7,282 nucleotides of DNA from a bacterium (GTDB lineage Bacteria; Patescibacteriota; Minisyncoccia; Phycocordibacterales; 2-02-FULL-43-11), in the NCBI GenBank assembly GCA_021814895.1, contig JAKAHN010000031.1, forward strand, positions 1-7,282, in the 5' to 3' direction. Position 1 is the first letter of the stretch. Each line of letters begins with the position of its first letter. Below are positions 1 through 4,960 of the stretch, in pieces. Position numbers and translations under genes: made by a program. The notes beneath the pieces are model-generated. The model was not told the DNA's origin, ran no database searches, and saw only the letters and a program-made list of their open reading frames with translations.

Positions 1-121
1 CATTATCAATATCATTTTTATTCACCTTAATGCTGTAGATTATTAGACAAGCAAAAACTGTCAACACTAAAATTCCAGCAATAATCAAAAGGGTTCTTGT
101 TTTTACAGAATTAAAATTCAT
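1..121 (-). CDS. Partial membrane-anchored protein, N-terminus only
   Basis: An open frame starts with ATG at 121 and runs off the left edge without a stop, giving 40 residues that begin MNFNSVKTRTLLIIAG. It has a short basic N-terminus (K7, R9), one hydrophobic segment at about residues 11-29, then a polar stretch (KVNKNDIDN). This is the pattern of an uncleaved signal anchor or signal peptide, so an extracytoplasmic protein is likely. A Cys at residue 25 follows V-F-A; Phe at that place is a poor fit to a lipobox, so I do not call it a lipoprotein. There is no clear Shine-Dalgarno; AAGAAA lies about 7 nt before the ATG. The family cannot be told from this fragment. It lies downstream of the GC-rich block and in the same direction as all other genes. 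Confidence 0.55.
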   Translation of the reverse strand, partial: MNFNSVKTRTLLIIAGILVLTVFACLIIYSIKVNKNDIDN

Positions 122-181
122 TGTCGTTTTCTTAATAAAGTTTTATCTCGTCCTATACCCCAGTCCGCCTTGAGCGGATTC

Positions 182-223
182 CCTCGTCCGCCAGCTGGCA
201 GATCGGCGGGATATTAGGCGAGG
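182..223. repeat. Nested inverted repeat with CCAGCTGG core
   Basis: CCTCG at 182-186 pairs with CGAGG at 219-223, and CCGCC at 188-192 pairs with GGCGG at 205-209. The 8-bp palindrome CCAGCTGG lies at 191-198. The two stems are separated by an asymmetric bulge at 210-218. No U-tract follows on either strand, so it is not a normal intrinsic terminator. Confidence 0.5.
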
Positions 224-302
224 CGCCGGAGAAAACTTTGTTGGATAGATGCGCTCCGCCGAATGCCACTATTCATTGTGCGACCATTTATCTCCGTGGC
301 AG

Positions 303-326
303 AGCCGACGAGGAATTCTCCCGGCT
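303..326. repeat. Hairpin just downstream of the YtxH-like gene
   Basis: AGCCG at 303-307 pairs with CGGCT at 322-326, with an inner GAG/CTC stem (310-312 with 318-320) around GAATT. It lies 10 nt past the stop of the minus-strand gene at 337. In the minus direction it is followed by CTGCC rather than a run of T, so it could protect a 3' end but does not look like a standard rho-independent terminator. Confidence 0.4.
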
Positions 327-336
327 TTCAATAACT

Positions 337-732
337 TTATGACTGTTTTGCTTTTTCCATCACCTGACCTGCAACCTTGACTACGTCTTTTTTTACCACC
401 TTTATGCCTCGGCTGATTGTTTTCCAATGTTTTTTCAAATCATCGGCCAATTCCTTTATTTCTTCATGACTGGCTTTGGAACCTTTATCGTATTCTTTTG
501 CCACAGAATCAATTATTTCATGATATATAGGTTCACTGATTTCACGAGCTGTTTCTAATTTTTCCACCACATCTCCTTTCATTTTTATAGCCCAAGCTTT
601 AAGATTTTTCTGATGCTTTTTTCCTTTTGGTCCAAGAAAAAAATAGGTGGTTGCCGCCAAGCCAGCTACACCGGCGCCTATAACGGCTAATTTTAACGCT
701 CCAAAATTTTTTTGTGTTTTTTTACTGTTCAT
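337..732 (-). CDS. YtxH-like small membrane protein
   Basis: A 131-aa protein. A short basic N-terminus (MNSKKTQK) precedes a Gly/Ala-rich transmembrane segment at about residues 12-33 (AVIGAGVAGLAATTYFFLGP). It is followed at once by a basic GPKGKK turn, then a long charged, mostly helical region rich in Lys and Glu to the end. A glycine-rich helix followed by a basic turn and an amphipathic coiled tail is the shape of the YtxH / 'gas vesicle protein' domain family, whose molecular role is poorly defined (envelope or stress proteins). Assignment rests on this pattern, not on a diagnostic motif. The gene lies 38 nt after the 90-aa membrane protein and probably shares its transcript, although a TATAAT lies 8 nt before the ATG. 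No Shine-Dalgarno is seen. Confidence 0.75.
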   Translation of the reverse strand: MNSKKTQKNFGALKLAVIGAGVAGLAATTYFFLGPKGKKHQKNLKAWAIKMKGDVVEKLETAREISEPIYHEIIDSVAKEYDKGSKASHEEIKELADDLKKHWKTISRGIKVVKKDVVKVAGQVMEKAKQS

Positions 733-740
733 TTTATTTA

Positions 741-746
741 ATTATA
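741..746 (-). promoter_or_regulatory. Possible internal -10 box for the YtxH-like gene
   Basis: TATAAT on the minus strand ends 8 nt before the ATG at 732. There is no TG extension and no good -35. In a stretch this AT-rich a chance match is quite possible. If real, it would give a leaderless or nearly leaderless message as for the other units here. Confidence 0.25.
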
Positions 747-770
747 ATTAATAATTACTTGACTAAAAAT

Positions 771-1043
771 TTAACTGTCATTATCTCCTTCGCGCGTTTT
801 AGGTTTTTTTCGCGAAGGAGGAAAAAAAATACGAAAAACCAAATTATTTTCCAAACGGTCTTTCATATCCATAACAAACTCTTCTGACTCTTTGAATTTT
901 CCCTTAAGGGCTTCCGACAAACTATAAAGATTTTTTCCCGCTTTAATTAAATAAAACAAAAGTACGGAAACCAAAATGGCGATCACTACAGTCGCTACAG
1001 AAGATATAAAGAAAAAAATATCCGCTTTGATTAAAGTTTCCAT
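771..1043 (-). CDS. Small single-TM membrane protein, unknown function
   Basis: A 90-aa protein with one strongly hydrophobic segment at about residues 8-34. This is followed by an amphipathic charged helix (about 36-66) and a short tail, VFRIFFPPSRKKPKTREG, with two prolines and a basic patch before an acidic end. I do not recognise a named family. The layout (N-terminal TM, then a cytoplasmic-looking basic helix) resembles small DUF948-like or YtxH-associated proteins, and the next gene downstream is YtxH-like, so the two probably work together. The start is supported by an extended -10 box 6 nt upstream. No Shine-Dalgarno is present. It lies just after the hairpin that ends the M14 unit, so it heads its own transcription unit. 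Confidence 0.75.
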   Translation of the reverse strand: METLIKADIFFFISSVATVVIAILVSVLLFYLIKAGKNLYSLSEALKGKFKESEEFVMDMKDRLENNLVFRIFFPPSRKKPKTREGDNDS

Positions 1044-1049
1044 AATTCT

Positions 1050-1058
1050 ATTATATCA
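1050..1058 (-). promoter_or_regulatory. Extended -10 promoter, leaderless configuration
   Basis: The minus strand reads TGATATAAT, a perfect TGnTATAAT extended -10. It is followed by only AGAATT and then the ATG at 1043. A start point 6-7 nt after the -10 would fall on the A of the ATG, predicting a leaderless mRNA. No convincing -35 is seen, which is normal for extended -10 promoters. Confidence 0.6.
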
Positions 1059-1074
1059 TACTTTATAAATCTAG

Positions 1075-1112
1075 AAACCTAAAATCTGTGGAGGTTTGAC
1101 CTCCACAGATTT
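1075..1112 (-). terminator. Intrinsic terminator-like hairpin after the M14 pair
   Basis: A perfect 14-bp inverted repeat: arms 1082-1095 and 1099-1112 with a 3-nt loop. The stem core CTGTGGAGGT is GC-rich. On the minus strand the 3' arm runs into TTTTAGGTTT, a moderate U-rich tail. The 5' arm overlaps the first base of the TGA stop of the M14 gene, so the hairpin closes that unit. The broken U-tract lowers efficiency, but no better function is apparent. Confidence 0.7.
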
Positions 1113-1990
1113 CACAGACTCGAATAGTAATCAAAAAGTGCTTTGATTCCGGCTAAATTTTTATTCCACTCAATCGATTGATGGGTAGAAAGCTCAACAG
1201 TGATTGCTGGAATATTTATTGAAGCCATCCAATCATCGACTGCGCCGGTAGTGGCATAAGCATCAAATGTTTTAACAGCCGGATAACCTGACGCTTTTGA
1301 ATAGGCGTTCATGATATCAATTGTTTTTGGAAGAATTCCATTTTCACATTGCGATGCATAAACAGCATTTGATTGGCTATGCCAAAAAACAGCTCCGGCA
1401 ATGTTATGATTCAAAATATAATTTTTTAGAGTTGAAGCTTCCGGCTCAGAAAACGGCGCGGTTCCGGCACTGACCTCTTTTGACTGCCAAGTGCTTTCCG
1501 GTTGCCACTTGCAATCAAAATTTCTGTTTAAATCAACACTGTCCGCATTAAACCTGCCTGATGCCAAAATTTTCTCGTCAGTTGAAACATCAGTGATATT
1601 AAACCGTCCTTCTTTGTCGGTAACTTTATAAACTCCGTCCGGATTAGCGGAAGGAATGATAGTTACCGTAAGGTTGACCGGCACAAAGGACGGATTAGAG
1701 TCAAGATAATCTATGAATTGATAAGCTAAAAGCACGCTGTTCCATTCATAACCACCGTGAATACCGCCGACAAACAATAAATGCGTCTTGCCGTTCCCGT
1801 ATGTGTACGACTCAATCTTCCGTCCCTCAACAGATTTACCGACCACCGAATACATCGGGCTGTTAGCTGCCAGATTAATTGATTCCATAGGCGCCGATTT
1901 TGTTTTATGAAATAAAACAAACCAACCAATGCCGACAACAGCAAGAACAATCAAGGTTCCTATCGCCCGTCTGACAAAAAAGAGCCTCAT
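1112..1990 (-). CDS. Membrane-anchored M14-type zinc carboxypeptidase, intact active site (copy A)
   Basis: A 292-aa protein with a basic N-terminus (MRLFFVRR), a TM anchor at about residues 9-28 and an extracytoplasmic M14 peptidase domain at about 48-292. M14 enzymes cut C-terminal or gamma-linked residues from peptides, including cell-wall peptides in bacteria. Visible active-site elements are GGIHGGYEW (H78, E82 as zinc ligands, with three residues between instead of the usual two), R146, D-L-N-R-N-F with N155/R156, FWHS with H204 as third zinc ligand, Y245, and VEL with E266 as general base. C160 and C215 could form a disulfide. The ATG overlaps the stop of copy B by one base (TAATG) and there is no Shine-Dalgarno, so translation is probably coupled. 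The substrate is unknown; peptidoglycan stem peptides are a reasonable guess. Confidence 0.88.
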   Translation of the reverse strand: MRLFFVRRAIGTLIVLAVVGIGWFVLFHKTKSAPMESINLAANSPMYSVVGKSVEGRKIESYTYGNGKTHLLFVGGIHGGYEWNSVLLAYQFIDYLDSNPSFVPVNLTVTIIPSANPDGVYKVTDKEGRFNITDVSTDEKILASGRFNADSVDLNRNFDCKWQPESTWQSKEVSAGTAPFSEPEASTLKNYILNHNIAGAVFWHSQSNAVYASQCENGILPKTIDIMNAYSKASGYPAVKTFDAYATTGAVDDWMASINIPAITVELSTHQSIEWNKNLAGIKALFDYYSSL

Positions 1991-2898
1991 TATTTTGAGT
2001 AGTGCGAAAGCAACGCCTTAATACCTGCTAAATTTTTAGTCCATTCGGTATCGGTGTGATTGGTAAGAAGCACGCTAATTGTCGGAACGTTTATTTTAGC
2101 GAGCCAATTTGTCATATCACCGGTAATTGCGTAAAAATCAAAACTATTATAAGCGGGGTAACCAGAAGCATCAGAGTAAACTTTAGTAAGAGCGCTTGTT
2201 TCGGCAGAAACGCCATTATGACAATTAGAAGCGAATACTCCGCCAGCCGCGCTATACCACACCACAACAGCAATCGGCTTGTTTGTATTGATATAATTTT
2301 TCATAGCCAAACTTTCCGGTTCGGAAAAAACCGAGCTACCCCCGCTGACATCTGTATTTTGCCACTTTCCGGTAGATTGCCAATCGCAATCAAAATTTCT
2401 GTTCAAGTCAACTTTGTTCGCATTGAATCGGCCTGATATCTGCACAGCTTGAGAAGAAGAAACATCGGAAGCCGTAAACCTATCCGCAGTGCCGACAACC
2501 TTATCAAGTCCGTCCGGATTCAAAACTGGAATAACAGTCACTTTTATATTTTGCGGAATCGCGCTTGGATTGGCTTTCAAATAATCAGCCAACTGATAAG
2601 CGACAAGAGCGGTGTTCCATTCATAACCGCCGTGAATACCGCCGACAAACAAAATTTCTTCGCCTCCATCGCCAAAGTGATAAGCAGTGATATCTCGTCC
2701 TTCAACTGACTGTCCGATAACTTCACTTTCTTTATTTTTTATTGAGCTTGTAGCAACGGTTTCTTGAACATCAATATTATTGCTTATTGGATTTTGATTG
2801 ACCGTTAAGTCGGTTTTATTGGAAGAATTCTCAAAAATAAAATAGATACCTAACGCAACAATAATAACAATTGCAATTGTGATAATTGTGTTTTTCAT
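1990..2898 (-). CDS. Membrane-anchored M14-family paralogue, predicted inactive (copy B)
   Basis: A 302-aa protein with a TM anchor at about residues 4-22, a Ser/Asn/Thr-rich linker at about 24-57 and an M14-type domain at about 58-302. It aligns without gaps to copy A from residue 156 to near the C-terminus. From copy A residues 50-120 I count 44 of 71 identical. H89, E93, R157, N166/R167 and Y256 are kept, as is the Cys pair (C171, C226). However, the third zinc ligand His is Tyr (Y215, TAT against CAT in A) and the general-base Glu is Leu (L277, CTT against GAG). The residue before the conserved Trp is Asn (N264) where A has Asp. It is most likely a pseudoenzyme, for example a peptide or peptidoglycan binder or a partner of copy A. 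The reading frame is intact, so it is not a pseudogene. It is first in its unit, behind an extended -10 promoter. Confidence 0.87.
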   Translation of the reverse strand: MKNTIITIAIVIIVALGIYFIFENSSNKTDLTVNQNPISNNIDVQETVATSSIKNKESEVIGQSVEGRDITAYHFGDGGEEILFVGGIHGGYEWNTALVAYQLADYLKANPSAIPQNIKVTVIPVLNPDGLDKVVGTADRFTASDVSSSQAVQISGRFNANKVDLNRNFDCDWQSTGKWQNTDVSGGSSVFSEPESLAMKNYINTNKPIAVVVWYSAAGGVFASNCHNGVSAETSALTKVYSDASGYPAYNSFDFYAITGDMTNWLAKINVPTISVLLTNHTDTEWTKNLAGIKALLSHYSK

Positions 2899-2907
2899 AG
2901 TGATTTT

Positions 2908-2916
2908 AGTATAGCA
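2908..2916 (-). promoter_or_regulatory. Extended -10 promoter of the M14 pair
   Basis: The minus strand reads TGCTATACT, a TGnTATACT extended -10, with 9 nt (AAAATCACT) before the ATG at 2898. The predicted leader is 0-3 nt and there is no Shine-Dalgarno, so the message should be leaderless or nearly so. The last bases before the ATG match those at the MliC-fusion gene (TCACTATG). Confidence 0.55.
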
Positions 2917-2940
2917 TAAAATATTAATAATTTATATAAC

Positions 2941-2982
2941 AAAAAAACCAAAATGTGTCATAAAATTATCCTTTTAAAACAC
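2941..2982 (-). terminator. Weak intrinsic terminator after the AI-2E gene
   Basis: On the minus strand GTGTTTTAAAA and TTTTATGACAC form a mostly AU stem: about ten pairs with one U-U mismatch and one G-U pair, loop GGATAA (2955-2982). Eight bases later comes a run of seven T (2947-2941). The stem includes the TAA stop of the gene. It is AT-rich and so not very stable, but the position and U-tract suit a terminator. Confidence 0.45.
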
Positions 2983-3982
2983 TGTAAGTGTGAACTACCG
3001 ACAGAAAGAGGGATAAAATTATCGGGCCAAGGATAAAACCAAGAGGGCCAAACATTACTATGCCTCCTAAAATAGAAAACAAAACAAATATTGACGGCAC
3101 TTCAAAACTTTTTCCAAAAAAATAAACCGACATAAAATTGTCCACGAGAATCACAATGCCGACTCCTAAAACAACCAATCCGGTGGCAGCCAAAAAATGT
3201 CCGCTAAAATACAAATAGCCAACAACCGGGATAATGGCAAACGGGGTGCCGATTCCCGGGATAGCGCCTATTAAGCCGGCCACGCTTCCCCACAATAATG
3301 CGTTTGGGATACCGAAAATATAAAAAGCTATTGAGACAGAAACCCAACGAATTATTGTGATAAAAAACGTGCCTTTGACTATTGAGTTAATCGTCTTGTA
3401 AGTTTTATCCAGAAACTGGTTGGTATGCTCTTCTCCGAAAGGGCTTGTTTTTACAAAAGACGCGAGCATTTTTCGACCATCGCGCAAAAAGAAAAAAGAA
3501 GCGAGGAACATCAGAAATGTTTCAAATAAAATATACAGCGCTTGTGATATAAAAACACCAAGATTATTTGAGACAAAACGAAGAGCATTAATTATGTAAT
3601 CGTCTGCGTTGAAAGAAAAATCTGGCAAAATATGCTGAATCGGGATTTCAACAGCCTGGTTTATAGCCTGCAAATAATTCGTCGCATTATTGCTCATATT
3701 ATAGTAAAGACTTTGTGTCTCTTGAAAAATCTGCATACATAACAAAAAAAGAGGGATGACGAAAAATATCACGCTCGTCAGAATAACAATAAAAGCGGAG
3801 GCGTTCGGTTTTTGTCCTAAAAAACGGGTTAACTTTTCATGCGGGGAATGGAAGATAATTGCAAAAGCGGTCGCCAAAATCAAAATCTGGAAAAATGGTT
3901 TAAACAATAAAAAAACCAAAACAAAAACCAAAACAAAAAGCCCGGCAAAAGAAAAACTTTCCAATTTATGTTTATCAATCAT
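2966..3982 (-). CDS. AI-2E family transporter (PerM/UPF0118)
   Basis: A 338-aa polytopic membrane protein. Hydrophobic segments lie at about residues 10-30, 31-46, 62-82, 142-166, 205-225, 230-258, 262-282 and 296-332. A polar extracytoplasmic-type region lies at about 86-140. Family-typical stretches are FFLRDGRK (164-171), IVKGT (201-205), GIPNALLWG (224-232), IPGIGTP (241-247) and FGPLGFILGPI (311-321), matching PF01594. The family was named for autoinducer-2 export in E. coli, but members also act as Na+/H+ antiporters and most are uncharacterised, so no substrate is claimed. It starts 2 nt after the VanY stop (TAAATATG) without a Shine-Dalgarno, implying co-transcription and probable coupling. 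Confidence 0.9.
   Translation of the reverse strand: MIDKHKLESFSFAGLFVLVFVLVFLLFKPFFQILILATAFAIIFHSPHEKLTRFLGQKPNASAFIVILTSVIFFVIPLFLLCMQIFQETQSLYYNMSNNATNYLQAINQAVEIPIQHILPDFSFNADDYIINALRFVSNNLGVFISQALYILFETFLMFLASFFFLRDGRKMLASFVKTSPFGEEHTNQFLDKTYKTINSIVKGTFFITIIRWVSVSIAFYIFGIPNALLWGSVAGLIGAIPGIGTPFAIIPVVGYLYFSGHFLAATGLVVLGVGIVILVDNFMSVYFFGKSFEVPSIFVLFSILGGIVMFGPLGFILGPIILSLFLSVVHTYSVLKG
3911..3934. repeat. Tandem 12-bp direct repeat inside the AI-2E gene
   Basis: AAAAACCAAAAC occurs twice head to tail (3911-3922 and 3923-3934), followed by AAAAAG. On the coding strand it encodes the repeated hydrophobic unit VLVF in the first TM segment (about residues 17-24). A copy-number change would add or remove four codons without a frameshift. 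Confidence 0.7.
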
Positions 3983-3984
3983 AT

Positions 3985-4929
3985 TTAATCAAAAACATTT
4001 GCCAAATAAGTGTCTATATCTCTCTGATCCATATCGTAAAAATTTAATTTGTTGTTGTGAAGATAAGTAGCAAGTTTTACGCCAACAAATCGCCAATGCC
4101 ACGGTTCATAAACGTAATAATTGTTACCTTTAGGATATGAAAGCTCAAAACCAAAACGATAGGCATTGTTGACAAGCCATTGAAAACCGGCTGTTTTATC
4201 AAAACTCTCTTCAAGCTGACCGCCAATACCGGGGACGATTACATCCAACGCTGTGCCTAATTGGTGTTCGGAATAACCCTGGTCGGCCGAAAATGAGTTA
4301 GCGGTGCCGGCTCCATAAACAACTGAATACATTGATTTCAGAGATTGTTGTTCGGCAAATGACCGATAGGCAGATTTGACATAAATAGTCACTCCGTTGG
4401 CTTTTGCCGTATCAAACAAATTTTTGAGAAATGGCCAAGCTTCGGCCAAAAACTGCTCCGAACGCAACGAGCTGTACAAGTAATCTTCGGGAATATTGAA
4501 TAGATGAGCCGGCACATAATTTTCGTTTAAGAAAAAAACTTTAGAGTATTTCTTCAATAATTCCGGATCAGTCATTGATAATTTTTGAAGATTGCCAACA
4601 GTCCCGGAAATTGTGCCGACAGTTTGCTCCACTCCTCCAACCTGTGTCTTAACAGCATCGATATTTTGCTGAGCGCTTGTAAGCGTATTTGAAAGACCGA
4701 CAGTTTGCGAACGCAAATCGGTAATACTCTGAGCAAGTAAAGTTGTGTTTTGTGAAAGCAATGCGGTAGTTGAAGCTAGTTCTGTCTGAAGAAGTCCGAT
4801 ATTTTTGTTTAAACTTGAAATTCGCACAAATCCATACGCCGTAAAACCGCCGAGAAACACTAGCACGATTCCGGCAGGAATTATATTCGGTAAAAATCTT
4901 TTAATATTTTGATACTCAAAATTTATCAT
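3985..4929 (-). CDS. Membrane-anchored VanY-type D,D-carboxypeptidase (peptidase M15B) with coiled-coil stalk
   Basis: A 314-aa protein predicted to trim the terminal D-Ala from peptidoglycan stem peptides outside the membrane. It has a TM anchor at about residues 17-36. A heptad-like, Thr/Ser/Gln/Leu-rich stalk at about 38-118 probably forms a coiled coil that sets the enzyme off the membrane. The M15 domain spans about 125-295. Visible active-site motifs are SAYRS (186-190), SEHQLGTALD (220-229; zinc ligands H222 and D229) and EPWHWRFVG (275-283; catalytic E275, zinc ligand H278), all intact. Resemblance to VanY does not imply vancomycin resistance: no vanHAX-like genes or VanRS sensor are present. 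An extended -10 lies 7 nt upstream of the ATG, within the short gap after the MliC-fusion gene. The AI-2E permease follows after 2 nt. Confidence 0.92.
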   Translation of the reverse strand: MINFEYQNIKRFLPNIIPAGIVLVFLGGFTAYGFVRISSLNKNIGLLQTELASTTALLSQNTTLLAQSITDLRSQTVGLSNTLTSAQQNIDAVKTQVGGVEQTVGTISGTVGNLQKLSMTDPELLKKYSKVFFLNENYVPAHLFNIPEDYLYSSLRSEQFLAEAWPFLKNLFDTAKANGVTIYVKSAYRSFAEQQSLKSMYSVVYGAGTANSFSADQGYSEHQLGTALDVIVPGIGGQLEESFDKTAGFQWLVNNAYRFGFELSYPKGNNYYVYEPWHWRFVGVKLATYLHNNKLNFYDMDQRDIDTYLANVFD

Positions 4930-4936
4930 ACCTATA

Positions 4937-4945
4937 ATTATAACA
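4937..4945 (-). promoter_or_regulatory. Extended -10 promoter of the VanY/AI-2E unit
   Basis: The minus strand reads TGTTATAAT, a perfect TGnTATAAT, followed by TATAGGT and the ATG at 4929. The start point should lie at or within a base or two of the ATG, so the mRNA is predicted to be leaderless. The AGG directly before the ATG is too close to work as a Shine-Dalgarno. It sits in the 31-bp gap after the MliC-fusion gene. Confidence 0.6.
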
Positions 4946-4960
4946 TTGTTCCCAAAAACT

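Larger units (their letters stand above)
122..336. repeat. GC-rich, hairpin-rich intergenic block, possible dispersed repeat
   Basis: This 215-bp gene-free stretch stands out in composition: bases 151-330 are about 57% G+C by hand count, against clearly AT-rich flanks. It holds several inverted repeats: 164-178 (TCCGC/GCGGA), 182-223 (nested CCTCG/CGAGG and CCGCC/GGCGG around the palindrome CCAGCTGG), 265-300 (GCCAC/GTGGC) and 303-326 (AGCCG/CGGCT). The only minus-strand frame is a 20-codon ATG-to-TAA peptide at 276-214, which I do not believe is a gene. From memory, Parcubacteria drafts carry dispersed palindromes built on GTCCGCCAGCTGGCGGAC, and this looks like a decayed copy; that cannot be verified here. 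It could also be a structured 3' UTR or an unknown ncRNA. No tRNA fold is seen. Confidence 0.5.

Noticed and set aside
150..330. tRNA, tmRNA or another known RNA gene in the GC-rich block
   Set aside because: No acceptor stem with a CCA end, anticodon arm or T-loop (GTTCRA) pattern could be found on either strand.
2056..2709. Two plus-strand open frames of 126 and 86 codons opposite M14 copy B
   Set aside because: They are antisense shadows: low-complexity, no family pattern, and the minus-strand frame shows clear M14 motifs and duplication with copy A.
3756..4070. Plus-strand frame of 104 codons with a Lys/Thr repeat
   Set aside because: It lies antisense to the AI-2E and VanY genes, and the Lys-Thr run is just the complement of the T-rich TM codons.
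3985..4929. Vancomycin-resistance gene
   Set aside because: Only the VanY-type peptidase is present; there are no vanH, vanA/B, vanX or vanRS-like genes, and such enzymes are common housekeeping proteins.
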